Shown: piece by piece, positions 24,941 through 38,396 of the stretch
Position numbering within the stretch: position 1 is the stretch's first letter
Layout: every line of letters starts with the position of its first letter
Assembly (NCBI GenBank): GCA_013398295.1
Contig: VZSF01006617.1
Coordinates: forward strand, 1 to 64,000
Source of the DNA: Chionis minor
Taxonomy: Eukaryota > Chordata > Aves > Charadriiformes > Chionididae
Direction: 5' to 3'
DNA length: 64,000 nucleotides
The notes under the pieces: model-generated
The model's database searches: none
The model's input: the letters and a program-made list of their open reading frames with translations, nothing else
Told to the model about the DNA's origin: nothing
Translations under genes and position numbers: made by a program

Positions 24941-27900
24941 AAAAGGATTATTTTTTAGATGGAGCAGAAGAGCCTAGACAGAGCAGAATAGATACTGAAA
25001 TTCCCTGTGTTTTTTTCCCCTTCTGGCGCTACGTTACCTTTGCCTACACTAATCCAAGCATGTCTGTGTTGCTGTTGTATGGAACAGCCATTAACCTGCC
25101 CTTGTCACCAGCTGAGCTGGTGACTTCATGCTGCCACTGTGACACAAAGTAGTTGGAAATCACGGTTTATAAAGCAAAAGTTACAACTGAGCTCTAGCAC
25201 ATGAATAGTGATCAGTGAACTAAGACCATCCATGCAGCAGCAATTTGTCCTTGAAAACCTTCAAGCTGTACAACTGTAGGGAAACACCATGAAGATGCAG
25301 TCCCACAGCTTTCTTATTGATATAAGCCAGGTCTGTTTCTGTAGACCAATGTATTTCTGACCTCTGAAGGTTCGACCTTTAAGAGGAAAACATATGGGGA
25401 TGCTGGGTGATGTCTCTTCCAAGATAGATGTTGCTTCTCTACTGCCGTGCCCTGTAACATTAGTGCAAAGGGAGACATCTTACTTTCTTTGAACACTTAA
25501 GTGCTGGGGTCAGACCTTTGAAAATCCATCTGAGCGTATGTTGTCCTGACTGATTAATTCAACCTCGCTTGTATGACCTATGGGGATGTAGTGAAAGCTC
25601 TTTTTCCACTTGTGCCTGGGGCACAGGCATCTGAAATTCAACCCTATTTCCTCCCAGTGAACAGGATGAGGGCAGTTAGGCTTTGGGTCATACCTTAGAG
25701 TCAAAGTAAAAGCAGTTGCTCTGTCCTTAGGTCACCTCAGTGTTGCTGGTTTATTACTGAAGGCTCACAGCTGAAGTCAAATGCTGAATGGTTGCCAAGT
25801 ACAGCATGTCATTTTGAATATATGAAATTATGGGAGAACAACGTTGCAAGCCTGTTCCTGCAGCTTTTCCTTACACAAAACTCAGAAAGTCGCACAGCAG
25901 CGAAAACTTCCACCTCTGAGCTTGGTGGGTAGAACTCACAGCCTGGCAAGTGGGACTAAAAAGCGAGAAACGCTTTCAATTTTCTTTGAAAATGAGTTAA
26001 AAAAGAGGATTCTGGTGTGGAATGTTTTGCAAAACTGTTTTCTTTTTCTGTTGTGAATAAACTCATTTGCTGCTGCAGGGCTGTTCTTGAGTATGGCACA
26101 GCTATACTGTTTCATAGAGAATGGCCTGCCTTTGAGGCAAAAGGGACTATTGTTTCTGAAATTTCCCTCCCCATAGAAATAAAAGGGATTTCATTAACTA
26201 ATATGTCACGACACCTTATATGCCTACACTGTATTTCAAGTATTTTCCCTCTGACGCTAATTTATGAATCACTTTTCATATTTCCAGAATTTTAGGTAGT
26301 TTGTAAATTGGCAGATAAACTAATGCTATAAACAAAATATAGGTTACTGTGTATACTAAAGTTATGTTATCAAGAGAAGGTAATGTAAATGGTTTTAACA
26401 CACGGTCATAAATAATGCATTCATCTCTGGAGCTTTGCAACAATGCAAAATGATTGATTAGTCCTGTAATAAAGACTTACCAGGGATTTATTGTCTCTCC
26501 ATAAAACAGAAACACAGCAGAGTTTGGTGCCACTTTATCTTGGTACTAGAGGAAAGCAAGGAAACAGAAATTTTTAAAAAAGATTTGTCGTGTCATGTGC
26601 TTCTTCTTAAGATGGGATGAAATGTCAGGACTGTACCTTTCTGGGTCAGATCCCGGTTTCAAACGTGCTAAAGGCTGGGGGTAACATTTTAGAAAGAGGA
26701 AAGATATCTTAAAATTTATAATGTATTCTTTTTTTCTTATTATTATCAGGACTCAGGTGAGCGGAGAATTTGACTTGAGAGCATTGTGTCAGGGCTTGAG
26801 GCCCTGAGAACCCTGGAGCCCAAATGGCAGGCAGCATCTTCCTCACCAATGGCCTCAGTCAATACTGGGCTTCCACTGGTGGGACCTACAAGCCATAAGA
26901 AACCTGATGGTTTCTGTGGGGAGCCCAAGACTTTCTTGAGTTGGGAGGGAAGGTAGAATTCAGATCGATTTTCTCTCAGTTTATGCCGTCTCCAGAACCA
27001 AAACTCATCTAAGCCACACAGGGCAGCCATCAATGACACATACCTGCAGGAATACACCAGAGCTTATAGGGTCCATATAGACACTTGGTCTGTGGATAGT
27101 CACTTGGCTAGTAAAGACCTGTTGCTGTATGCCTTTGTCATCCCAGTGCCTCCCCAGCATCCAAGTTCCCAGGGAAGTTGGGCCCTTAGTAACTTCCCTA
27201 TAGTGCAAAGGTTTTTATGACTTACCTGAGGGGAGTTTAAAAGGATGCTGGTGCAAATCCCCTATGGGCATGCAATTCTAGTTCAGCCCTTGGATTCAAT
27301 CTATATATTTGCTTTCTTGGGCCAAACCAGTTTATTTGAAGGCAAAAGAGATGTAAATGTGCATACCGAACAGAATTGTGTGAGTAGAAGCAGGTTGAAT
27401 GTGTTAAAATTGAGCTGCTCTTCTAGTGCCTAACCTCTTAAAAAAAAAAGTCATCATTCACGTTGATGGCTTTTAATTCAGCTTGTCCTTTGTGCTTTTA
27501 ATCTCAGAGAAACCACAAATTGGTACTAATCCACATAGCAGCCTAGAGATCAGTGATTTATGATCAAAACAATGCTGCTTATGTAATTTAAAAAATGGGC
27601 AATAAGATTGAAAGTATGGACTTTTCTCCCACCAGCCCCCAATTTTATTTGTCTCTCCATAATTGAAATCAGTGTCCAGGTGAAAAACACAGCATTCTTT
27701 TCCTTGGCATGCATACCTGATTCTTCTGCACCCCAGTGCTTGTTCTTTGGAGAGAAGTCTTGGTGATGCCGTTCCTATATTAAAAAGGCTCTGACCTCGC
27801 CTACCATATAAAAGAGAGTGAAAAAAGCTAGGAACAAAATGAATAAATAACAGGCAATACTATCCCCTGAGAAACCAACATTGGGCTGCAGCTGGCTGAG

Positions 27901-28579
27901 AGTGCTACTGCTTGTGGAATCCTCTTCCCTGATCCGAAGGGGAAAACTTCTCAGGACCATCGAGAAAAGCAGGCAGAGGGAAAGGATGCTGAAATGGTGC
28001 ATCCATCTCCTCTGTGGAAATAAAGTATTTGCAAAGGGTGTGACTGCTCTAAACATTGCCAGTCCTGGCCGGGAACTAGGAGTAGCCAGGTTTAATGCAG
28101 TCTCCCCAGAAAGCCCTTCTGTTGTGGCATCTCTAGATGTCCATTTGCAAAGCTGGTAGGCTGGCCTCAGAAGACTGATGATGATCAAAGTGATGGGACA
28201 ACGGTTAGCTAAATTGTTTCATTATTCCTTAACCACAACATGGCTAGGAACCTAGGCACAGCCAGAAGCACAGCACCTGCTATCATTGTAAGAGGTGACT
28301 GAGTGAACGTGAGTGACCTCACTCACCCACCCCCAGCACAAGCAGAGCTCATCTTTCTCATCCAAGAAAGTAATAGTGCCATATTTGGAAGTGTGGCTGC
28401 CTTGTTGCAATTCATCCTGCTGTTTTTGCATAACAGAGCACTGTCATGGTCTCTGCCATTGCTCCTGGAAGCTTCTGTGCTGTGCTGCATCTGCCTGCAA
28501 CATGTGGAAGCTCCTTATTAATTTCCACGGGGAAAAGTGAAAATGAGAACTGGCAGTACAATTGGTAAACTTACATCAC
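24941..28579. other. Unique non-coding sequence
   Basis: It includes a 21-bp palindrome at 25104-25124. A 137-codon minus-strand frame at 27775-28188 is overlapped by a 92-codon plus-strand frame. I do not recognise either product, and the hydrophobic segment near the minus-strand C-terminus comes from AT-rich sequence. No splice-site pair frames it convincingly. Confidence 0.5.
25104..25124. repeat. Perfect palindrome around an E-box-like core
   Basis: GTCACCAGCT (25104-25113), one G, then AGCTGGTGAC (25115-25124) form perfect 10-bp arms. Each half contains CAGCTG or CACC/GGTG-type sequence that bHLH or zinc-finger factors can bind, but binding is only inferred. Confidence 0.65.
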
Positions 28580-29557
28580 ATGCTAAACAGTTCACCCCCT
28601 CTAAAGGTCAGGGAAGTAGGCAGAGCAAGAGATACCCTTGGCTTAACTACAGGCTTCTGAGTCTTCTCAAAACCAAAAGAGAAGTGTACGGAAATGGAAA
28701 AGTGGAAGAATAACCATTGAGAAATACAAGGGCATTGCCAGGGCATGCAGAAATGCCATTAGAAAAGCAAAAGCTCAGCTCAAATTGAAACTGGCCAGGG
28801 CTGTCAAAAACTACAAGAAAGGATTCTTAATGTACATAATTTGAACAGGAGAGGTGAATTAGTCACCAACAACACTGAAAAGGCAGAGATTCTCAAATCT
28901 TCATTCACCTTTTTCTTTACTAGCATTGTTGGGGGCCAGGCCTCGGGAAGAACAATCCAGGTTGATCCAAACACAGACCCACCGTCAGTGAAGGAAGAGT
29001 TGGTATGTCAACTATTACAGGAGCTACAAATCAATGAGCCCTGATGTTACCCCCTGAGGGTGTTAAGAGAGGTGGCTGACATCATTGCAAGGCTGCTCTC
29101 CATGATCCTGGAGAAGTTGTGGAGATCGAGAGACATCCCAGAAGACTGGAGGAAGGCTAATGCCACCCCCATGTACAAGAAGGCCTTAAAGAAGGATCCA
29201 GGAAATTACGGCCCCATCAATCTTACTTCAGTCTCTGGGAAAGTTAGGGAATGAGTCCTCCTGGGGGCTATCACAAGTCAAATGAAGCACACGATTGGGA
29301 AAAGCCAGCACGGATTCACCAAGGGCAAATCATGCTTGACAAACCTGATCACCTTCTACGACAAAGTAACCTGCTCAGTTGACGGTCATTGGAATGGTCT
29401 CCCCAGGAAAGTGGTGGGCTCCCCAACTTGGACGCTTTTAAAATTTAGCTGGACAAGGTGCTGGACCATCTTGTCTAGACGGTGCTTTTGCCAAGAAAAG
29501 TTGGACCAGATGATCCTTGAGGTCCCTTTCAACATGGTATTCTATGAGTCTATGAAT
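28580..29557 (+). mobile_element. CR1 LINE with ORF2 remnants and an internal deletion
   Basis: Reading on the plus strand, the linker upstream of the reverse transcriptase is recognisable (PWLNYRLLSLLKTKREVY, then RACRNAIRKAKAQLKLKLAR). Next come the RT entry block (SRDIPEDWRKANATPMYKK, DPGNYGPINLTSVSGKV) and SQHGFTKGKSCLTNLITFYD. Directly after that, near 29380, the sequence jumps to the C-terminal block (HWNGLPRKVVGSPTW) and the 3' end with octamers at 29540-29557. The catalytic core of RT is therefore missing. In-frame stops (for example before VLLGAITSQM) and frame changes show that it is inactive. The 5' start is approximate. Confidence 0.93.
28841..29550 (+). pseudogene. Broken CR1 ORF2 (reverse transcriptase) remnant
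   Basis: The remnant lies in several open pieces: 28841-29044, 29060-29254 and 29282-29671, the last running past the element. They hold the segment before RT, the first RT motifs and, after the deletion, the C-terminal tail. The family protein copies CR1 RNA at the insertion site. Here the SGVPQG and FADD blocks are absent, so no activity is possible. Confidence 0.85.
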
Positions 29558-30370
29558 CTAAAATTAAAGAAAGCAAATTCAGGTCTGCCCCACCTTTCAG
29601 CTGGGGCAAACTGGTGCAAAATGGAATGGAGTGACCGGAGAACAGTTTTTGCCTGTTTCTTATTGGTTTGAGTCACAAGGGAAAACAAAGTACATGCAGA
29701 CTCCTGCTTGCAAGCCATTTTATAACAATAAACATTATATTACCTGGGAATGAGAAAAGAACCTGGTCACCTCTGGGCAGCTGTGTTGTGCTGCTAAACA
29801 GAAAGGGCTGGGAGTGCTGTCCTGTGCTGGCGCCAAGCCTGGCAACAGGCTCGTGCCTGATGAGCGTTGCAGGGGTAATGGGCAGGTGGAATTTGGCTGT
29901 TTGAAAAGAGATGTCTGGCACCATTCAAGACACCTTGGGGTTTCCTACCTGGTCTCTGGCCTCCACAAGGGGCTGGATCTCCTTCATCCTGCACCCTCTG
30001 TGCCTGCATCCGGTGTCCAGAGTCTCAACTGGCTCTAGAAACCATCTGCTGAAACCAAACTTTTATTTCCCCATTACATAGTGTTTGTGCTTAGCTTTCC
30101 TCTGGGCCGCATGTCATGCCCCACGTGTGCCGTGAAGAGGTAGGCAGCCTTTGGTAAGTGTTCTCTTGGCCTAAAAGTGTCTGAGGAAGTGAGAAGAGCT
30201 CATTAAGGTAGTATTGTACAGTACAAATATCATTCAGGCACTGTTGCATGCTCAAGGGCACAACGCAAAGATAAGCAGCTACGAAACACACCAGGCTTCC
30301 TTTATATTAAGACACTTTGCCATAAAAGCACAGGTCTGGTTGCTGTGTTATTTCAAAAAAAGTAGGTGTT

Positions 30371-30505
30371 GGGTTATAGCTGTGCAGGTCTAAGGCTGTA
30401 AATGAGGTAAGGTTTGTGGTGAGAGATAATCCTTTTTATTGGACTTAATTAGCTGGAAAAGCAGAAAAAGACCAGGCACACAAGTGACTCTTCAGGCCTG
30501 AAGCA
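30371..30505. repeat. Eroded amniote-wide interspersed repeat
   Basis: The order GAGGTAAGG, GAGAGATAAT, TTTTTATTGGACTTAATTAG, then CAGGCACACAAGTGACTC and TTCAGGCCTGAAG matches a repeat abundant in turtles and crocodilians: 'gtgaggtaatatcttttattggaccaact', later 'gctttcgagccacacagagctcttcttcaggtctg'. The recognition is from memory. I do not assign a family name. Confidence 0.42.
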
Positions 30506-32074
30506 GCAGACTCCAGACTAAATATGAGCTGATAACAGATGATTTGATTCAATTATGCTAACTTGGTGGACAAGCAGAGGGAGGAGTCAGCTACTGCCCA
30601 TAAAGCAGGGGGGGGGGTATCTAGAATGGGAGAAATGGTAGGGCATTTAGCTCCTCTAAGACAGAGGAATGTAATTATGAAGAATCCACTCTCTGCTAAA
30701 TTAGTAAGATCAGCTCCAAGGTAGCTTTTTGATGCAGCAAATTCAGTTCCTTCTGTTTCCTAGTATCGGATCAAAAGTGCCGTGGCCACACAATACAGTG
30801 TGTTGGTCCAGCATGAATCTACTCTGCTGCTCAGATCTGTTAGGAAAGGTTGTGGGTTAACGTTGTAGACAAAGGTTTAATGCACAATCATTACCACTGC
30901 ACCTGTTGCTGAACTGTCAAAAGAGTTCAAGCTGGGGTTAAGTTTTCTGTTGGGTACCTTTGCTATGTGAATAGAGGCATGATTGAGCACAATCAAGTCT
31001 GATCCAGAGTGGCTTTGTGGTACTGGTTACCTGTACTGATGACTAATGGAATCATGGATTGGCCTTCTGGACATCTTAGAGATACATCCCACCACCAGGG
31101 ACTTAAAGTTAACTTAAAGATGGGCCCTTTGAGGAAACTGCTTCCAGACTTTTTATGCCAGACTTGACAAAACTGATCTGTTTTATGACTTCATTGCATT
31201 TACACCAAACTCTTTGTGTTAAACTATAGTTAGTAGAAGATGCATTTGTGTGAATGAACTTCATTGGAAAACTCCTTTTATGAAAATAATTTAAAGTAAC
31301 ATCTAAGTGAAAAGATGGAGACATTTGGTTTTGGGTTAATTGTAATATATTTCTTTTCAATTTCAGTTTACCCAAAATTTTGAGAGTACTTTAAAAGGTA
31401 CATTTTTTCATAATGCACCTAAGTCAAACTCCAAAGCAATTAGATCTAGTTTGCAACCCGTAAAGGGATCCTTCCTTGTCCTGAAGAGCTGTGGTAGTAA
31501 CCACACCCTTCGTACTTTTCATACAGTTAAACCCCATCAAAATTATGTGTACAGGCTACATTTGTAAAAGCTGGTTGATAATTAAGCCAGTTATTACTGC
31601 ATTGTAATCAGCATTCTTATTCTGACAGAAGTTAAGGTAGGTCAACAGCTCAAGCATTGTTTAATTCAAATAGCTGATAGTGGAATTTTGAGTAGCTTTG
31701 GTGCAACAGGTAATTTTGGATAGAAATACAAAATGTACTAGGAAGATGCAGGATTATCCTTCAGAAAAAAAGTTTTAACAGATGGAGTTAGTTGAGCTTT
31801 AAAATAGAATGACTGAAGGAAAGAGATGTGTATGTATTTTTTTCCTTTGATGCTGGATATGAAGTCACTGATTTAAAATCACTAACTTAGAATGTCTCTT
31901 ACACTTCATTCACTTTATTGTAGTTCATTACATTACAAGCTTTTTCCCTTTTGCATAATGCTTGAGCTGTATTTTTAACAGCCATCATCACTGTCATTGT
32001 TGGATCTATCAGCTAGTTTACAGTGCTTATAATTATGGTATCAGGTAGACCAAAAGTATCTAAGGGCTTTAATT

Positions 32075-32099
32075 AAAAACGTTTGATCAAAACGTTTTT
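32075..32099. repeat. Short inverted repeat with AACGTT core
   Basis: AAAAACGTTT (32075-32084) and AAACGTTTTT (32090-32099) are exact reverse complements around the 5-nt spacer GATCA. No function is apparent. Confidence 0.7.
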
Positions 32100-35000
32100 G
32101 GGAGTCCTATATTCCTTTTTATTTATATTTAAAGATGGCTTGCCAAAATGTATCTAGCTTAAAACCAAGGCCAGCTTACAATGTATTCAAAACATCTTCA
32201 AAAGGTTTGTTATGTTTGCATTATATTAGGGGAAAAAAAGTTATTTGCTCTTCCTTGTCTGACCAAAGAGCAGCAACAGATTTAAGCATTTTGTTGGGTT
32301 TATGAGAAATGATACCGGCAATCTGACTAACTAATGTAAAGCTAGTTAGTTCTCTGTAAATATTCAACAGATAGCAAGCTGTAACTGAAACAACCATTAC
32401 AGAAATCTATATGGCCACTGCTAGTTTTTTTTGGTTTTGCCATTTGAGAAGAGGGCTGTGCTTCCTAACATAGGATACCTAGTGTGGGGTTAATAACTGG
32501 CCATGGCAGGTGCTGTAAAACTATCTTTTAGACCACCCCCTCTTCTGGCAATGGGTCCTCTGGAAACTACCACCCAGTTTGAAATCATAGTTTCTCAAGA
32601 GGTAAATCCTCATTCACAGCTGTGAGGGTATAAACACCATGTGAAATCTTTAGCTGTGGGCAAGCTGGCCCACTCTGGGCTGGTCCATCCCTTTGCTGAT
32701 GTCCTCTTGGGTACTGAAAGTTGCCCATCACACTGGTGTGAGGCGAGCACCATGCGAGAACAGGCATGAAGCATGCTTCCTCCTCCCTCCAACATACAGT
32801 GTCTCCAAGTCTTATTATCTCTGTCTTGACAGTCCTCTCTTGAAATGACACGTCTTTGTGTTACAGTACCTGTTGGGACCCTCCACATTGGAAGTTCTAA
32901 AAAGGCACAACCTAACCCAGAGGAGATCTCTGGGTCCTGGGGGTGTCTGTCCTCCAACTCTTGGGTAGCCCAGTGGTGGTGACCTCTCTCTTCCAAAGGC
33001 TAACTTATTTTTAAGCTTCTCCACTTCTACGTTAGGCAACTCTGTGACACCCTCCAGAACCTGCCCAGCTAGATTTTCAGAGGAGGACAGTTTATCTGAG
33101 GCCAGGAACAGGTCTTCACCCGGTTTTCAAGCCATTCTATGTAATTAGGGGATGTTACGTTGGAAAATACAGCCACATATGTCCCACAGGAGGCTAGATG
33201 GTCTACAGTTTCTGGCCTTTAATAAGATTCAATGGAGGGGATCACTGCCTGGAAATCTACCTCATAGGGATTATCCAGCCACACGGTAATACAGTCATTT
33301 ATCCTGGAGGCATTTTTACTCCTTCAGCTGCCTGGAAAAATTAGCCTTGCTGCAGGCACTGCAGGTCAGCTGGCAGGAGGCTGCCCCGTGATGGGCACAT
33401 GTCCCATTGCCCCCAGCAGCTCATTAGCTCCTGACCCATCCTCCTCAGTGCATGCCTGTAGGCAAGCAGGGAGCAATTTTCTTTGCGCCTGGAGTTTCTT
33501 TGCGATGGAGTTAAGCGCAGGAGCAAGACTTGTGTATGCCGGTACAAGCCACAGCTTCTGGAATTATGTCACCAACACCTAGTGCAAACAACAACAGGTT
33601 AAAATACTTGCTCAAGGCCAGGTCTGGTTCTAGGACAGGGTGCCGATAGAATCGCAGCCGCAGGGATGAAGATGATAACTAAGCTAAAAAGATGAGGGCA
33701 AATCGTCCAATGTGCAGGTAGAAGAAAGGTCCTAACCTTCACCTAAGGCGTCCAGCAGTCTAGCAGTAGCTTTGCTCAAGGCAGTCTATGTTCATACTGA
33801 GAAGTTTGGGATTTTTTCTCCCATTGAGCAAACATCTCTAAGTGCCCTATTAATCTGGGTGAGAACACGCTACTGTCTTGTACAGCCTGTAAAATGAAGC
33901 AGAATGCTAGAGGCTGAAGCGTAATGATGCTGTGAGATGCGTTACTTCTTCCGTGGGAGGGAAGAAACAATATTTGGCTTCAGACAAAAGACTGAGCGTT
34001 TGTCTTGGTGCAAGCTAGCAGGGCACGTATTACTGCAAGGTAGCTGGAATGCTTTCAGTCATCTCTGCTTGCAGCCTAGAAACACCTCCTTTTGAATTAC
34101 TCCATGCAAAACCTGTGCTAGACGTTTCTGCTTTGTGATTGTTTCTCCTCAGAGTCCAGGTGCTGGTCTGAGACACACTGTGCAGGCTGACAGCACCCAG
34201 CATCCCATCCACTTTCCTGCCGTTGTTTACTTCAAGTCCCTGTGGAGATGCCATCTGGGACCTAGTAGGCAAGGAATAACAGTGCTGACACATCCCAGCT
34301 TTGTAGGCACTGGGGAGACATGACCATAAGCAGCTGTTACCACAAACAACACGCTACAACCTTGGACTTGGTGCCATGGCCAATGACTCGGCAGCTCCAG
34401 TGCTGTAGCCAGGACTATGCCCTCCCTCACAGTACAATCTTCTCCAACCTGAGGATGCTCCTCAGGATGCCGACTTTGTGCCTCAGCACTCTTGCGCGAG
34501 CAGACCCTGCGTATTGTTTGGATAGGTGGAGGAATAACAGCAAAGGACTGGAAAAAACTTATGGAAGACAAATGAACTTGCACAACCCTGATGTATATAT
34601 GTTCCCTGGTGAAACTGTGCAAGCATTGTAAACCAACTGCAGGATTTGCCTGCCGACAGCCCCAGGTGGAGACAGCTTCCTGCCTCTCCCTGGCTGGTTC
34701 CCGCTGCGGTGCAGGCACCAGAGGTCCTCCATCCTGGCTGGGACGCTGCTGCTGGAAATGGAAATAGGAGAGAGAAAAGGCTGGTGGACACCTGGCTGTC
34801 TCTGCACAGTTATTTCTTCAGAATGATTCACTTGCCTCCTGTCTGTGCCCAGGTACCTGCCCAACACTGGGAATTGCTTACCTGCATCTGTCTCGGGTGA
34901 GACAGTCTGTGTCTGTTGCATCTTGCAGTTTAGGCCCATGCAAATGAACTCTTGATACAGCATTATTGACAGTGCTGTTACGGCAACGGCAGGTGCCAGA

Positions 35001-38000
35001 GCCCATTGATGTCATTTTATTGCTCTTCCCTTGCTCTCTCCCCAGCCACCACTGCTTTAACAGCAGAGGCAGTGAGCAGCCTCAGCAATTGCCCAGAGCC
35101 CAATACAAGCCAGAGGGAGAGGAGAAACCTCCTGGTAAAATCAGCTAGTAATCCTTTAGTATGGGAAGGGAGGAAGGACCTGGATTCAGGTCCAGCTTCA
35201 GAGCTGAGCAAATTAAGTGTTGCCTGGGCTGTGGGTTGCTTGTGCTGCCAAAGGATGCCCTTTCTTCTCATTTCAGGCGGCTTATGGAGACTGCAGCCAA
35301 GTGATGTGGTACAGAGAGGGGGCGAAATACTGCAGATGAGTGGAGATGACCTTCCTTAAAAGCAGCTGTTTCTTCCCATATGCCGTCACCTTTCTGACTG
35401 CAGTGGGAGCAGCTGCAAGCAGTCTTGAACAGCAGTATCTGAGTTTGCTTACGCTGCTGAGAGACCCACAGCTGGCTCTGCTCAGCTCCTTAACTGGTTC
35501 CTGGAACTCTCTCACTTCAGTGCTGTGGTTTTTCTTGGCCACAGTGGTGGTGAGAACATAGTAATTCCCTGGACACTGTTGGAATTATACTGGTGCCCAT
35601 CACGGGTAAGCAAGAGATGAGCTTAACATGAGATCTTGTGTCAGGATTGAACACTTAGAAATAGCGTCAGGTCACATAACAAGATACAGGACACGTGGTA
35701 AAAGGCATATTCCCTGTTTTGGGTTTCATGCCCTGATTCAAAGGTCAGAGCTGCCTGTCCTTGTGCAGTGCAAAATCCAAGCCTGGGGCTGCTCCCAGGA
35801 ACTGGTGAAGCTGTGACATGTCAGTGACCTGGAGGGAGCTTGGGACAGTACCTGGGAGGCCAGAAAGGTCCTCTGCCCACATGATGCTGGTGTGGAGACA
35901 GTGAAATAAGATGCCATATCCCCACACTGATGTAACTCAGCCTAACTGTTCTGTGCCTTCAGGGACCCCGGCAGCTTTGCTTCTTGTGGGAATTTGGCTT
36001 TGGGCAGGGGAGGGAGGCAGCAGAGAAACTGCCCATTTTCTGAGGAGACACTGAGTTTTCTGGGGGTCCCAGCAGAACTGGGGGAGAAAACCGGGTTGTC
36101 AGGCATTTCAGAAGGCGCTCATATCCCCAGGCAGAGAATCCCACCTGTCCTGCCAGCCTGTTGCAGATTGCAGCTGGGTGAGCAAGAGAAGTGTCGGGGC
36201 AGCTACACCAAGGGAATGCTGCCACTTATCCACCACCAGTATTTCAAAAAGAGAGGGTGACTAATTCAGAGCAGTCATTTGCAGGTTCAGTGTCATCATT
36301 GCGGACTGGAGAAGGAGGCTTTCATTGCACCAGCAGTCTGGTCCTGCTAATGTGCTGGGGTGAACCCAGATGGCTGTCGGACGCTGTATGTCTTGGCAGT
36401 AACTCTCTAGACTTAAAGGGCAAGGCTGTAAGGCTGTAATGCTGTTAATAATGCTGAGTTAATTTTTTCCCATCTTGCCATCTGGCACCGAGGATATAAT
36501 AAAGAGAGAAAATGTTTACTAAGCAAGGAAGCGGGCAGGTAAGTTTAACATGACATCGCTGATGCCATTTGGGACGCATGTGGATCAGTGGCATTAAAGC
36601 TACCAAGTGACTGCATAACAGGAGGTCGATCCTTTGGACTGATCTCTGCACACGTCTTGGGCTGGCATTTGGGCTGGCCTCCCACCCCACTGAAGTTAGT
36701 GGTCGGAGGAACTCTGCGTGTGGGAGAGCAGTTGCTGATTTACACAAGCAGCTCCAACTGTATAAAAAAGACTTGGGGTGCCAGGGCAGGACTTGGGAGG
36801 AAAAGAGATGCCCCAGTCCAGCACTTGCTGCTAAAACACCGCCTTGCTCTGCTGTTGCCTAATCCTGAAGGCACCAAAGCTCAAAGCTGTGTGCGCGTTA
36901 GAAGTTTCATCTCTGCTGGTCTCAGAAGTGCCCTGACGTTAGCTGTAGGGTATCTACAGCTGACTATGGGAAGTCTTTGAGGATCTGAAAATCTCTACCT
37001 TCGTCCCTCATAGAGGTCTCAGACTGACCTGTATGTACTCTTTCGCCATAGCCAACAAAACCCTCAAGCTTGTGCCGTGTTATTGCTCGGCTTACTACCA
37101 TAGGCATCACCTGAAAATGAGCTGCTGGTGGCTGGTGGTCTGTGCAGCTTCGAATCCGCCATGCCTCTGGCAGCAGCTGGTCGCCCTGCTCCTTTCTCAG
37201 CATTGCCCTCCAGCTGCTTTCCCTGTGCTCCGGGAAGGGGCTTTTCACCCCCTCTGCTCTGCGGTGGCTGGCAAAAACGCGATGCTCCAGAACATGGGAG
37301 GGAGAAAGTTTTTCCTCTGTTCATGGCAAAACCTTAATAAAAAGAAGGGAAAATATTTTTTGCTGATCCCTAAGGAGGGAAAATAAAATCTATATTAGGC
37401 CTTGATAGGCAATTTGTTTTTTAAACAACTGAATTGTAGTTTTTTAACAACCTGTTGTTTCCTATCCTTATGTACATTCTTATGTTTCAAGTGAGCCTCA
37501 CCCCTTCCTTTAAGCTACATATTTTCCATTTTAAGATTTCCTGTTCAAGCTAAAGGGCAAAGATCTTTTAAATATCAGCACGAAGCTGGCTTTACTCACA
37601 GTGTGTAAAAGGTAGCTAGCTCACAGCTCTTGGTCTTGCTGTCGCACTTTCTCCTTATCAGAGAAACTGAGGTCCCAAGTTCAATGTCTCTGACTTTCTA
37701 ACTGATGTGTTGGACTAAAGTCCTGACGGTGTGGGCAGCCAGGCGGGAGACAGCAGAGTAATCTGCGTCTGTGCTTGACGGCAATTATTGTTACAATGAT
37801 TGGCAGCAGACACACAGACTTCTGTCTTCAGGGTGTTTCCTTTCTGTACTCTCTCTCTCTCTTTTATTTGCATATCTTATTTTCTCCCTGACATCTACAA
37901 CCGGACACGAGTGAGTGGAGGAATAGGGCCACACTGAGGGAGAAAGAGTACGTGCTGGTTTCATCTGCACACGTCTGCCTGTGGAAGCAGCACTTAAGTC

Positions 38001-38072
38001 TTTATCTGTGCTCCAAACATCGCAAAAGACCCAATTGAACAAAAGCTGTAAGGCCATGCCTCAAATGGTGGT

Positions 38073-38098
38073 ATTCAACAATAGCCATTCAACAATAG
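38073..38098. repeat. Two-copy 12-bp direct repeat beside a CR1 end
   Basis: ATTCAACAATAG occurs at 38073-38084 and again at 38087-38098, 18 bp before the CR1 tail at 38116. CR1 does not normally make such duplications, so the proximity may be chance. Confidence 0.75.
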
Positions 38099-38230
38099 TT
38101 TCACTGTTGGGCATTTCATAGAATCATAGATTCATAGAATACCAGGTTGGAAGTGACCTTAAGGATCATCTGGTTCAATCTTTCTTGGAAAAAGCACTGT
38201 CTAGACAAGATTGGCCAGCACCCTGTCCAG

Positions 38231-38396
38231 AGAGGTGGTGGAGTCTCTGACCCTGGAGACATTCAAAACCCACCTGGATGCCACCCTGTGCAACCTGCTG
38301 TAGGTGAACCTGCTCCGGCAGGGGGGTTGGACCAGATGATCTCTAGAGGTCCTTTCCAACCCCTAACATTCTATGATTCTGTGATTCTATGATTCT
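38231..38396 (+). mobile_element. Second CR1 3' end inserted into the minus-strand CR1
   Basis: It runs from AGAGGTGGTGGAGTCTCTG through GGCAGGGGGGTTGGACCAG and CCTTTCCAACCCCTAACATT to ATTCTATGATTCT, a plus-strand CR1 3' end. Flanking sequence on the left (ACTGTCTAGACAAGAT through CCCTGTCCAG) and on the right (AAATCTTAAAAGTGTCCAG) joins directly when compared with the same part of the CR1 at 29.45 kb, which shows that this is a later insertion. Its subfamily differs from the host element. Confidence 0.93.

Larger units (their letters stand above)
29558..38072. other. Unique non-coding sequence with one fossil repeat
   Basis: There is no gene. A fossil repeat lies at 30371-30505 and a palindrome at 32075-32099. 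The 32.6-33.0 kb and 34.2-35.5 kb patches have overlapping minus- and plus-strand frames up to 163 codons, without recognisable domains. The 31-32.5 kb part is AT-rich and closed in most frames. Confidence 0.55.

Noticed and set aside
24261..25160. Frame running into the CR1 octamer tail
   Set aside because: The CR1 3' end is untranslated sequence, so frames across or beside its octamers have no coding meaning.
27775..28188. 137-codon minus-strand frame with a hydrophobic C-terminal part
   Set aside because: It overlaps an open plus-strand frame. The hydrophobic segment comes from AT-rich sequence, and no family or splice pattern supports it.
34227..34963. Two overlapping minus-strand frames of 163 and 134 codons
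   Set aside because: They lie in a GC-richer patch where several frames on both strands are open. The residue order shows no domain, so chance is the simpler explanation.
37141..37160. TTCGAATCC resembling a tRNA T-loop
   Set aside because: No acceptor stem, anticodon arm or A-box fits around it.
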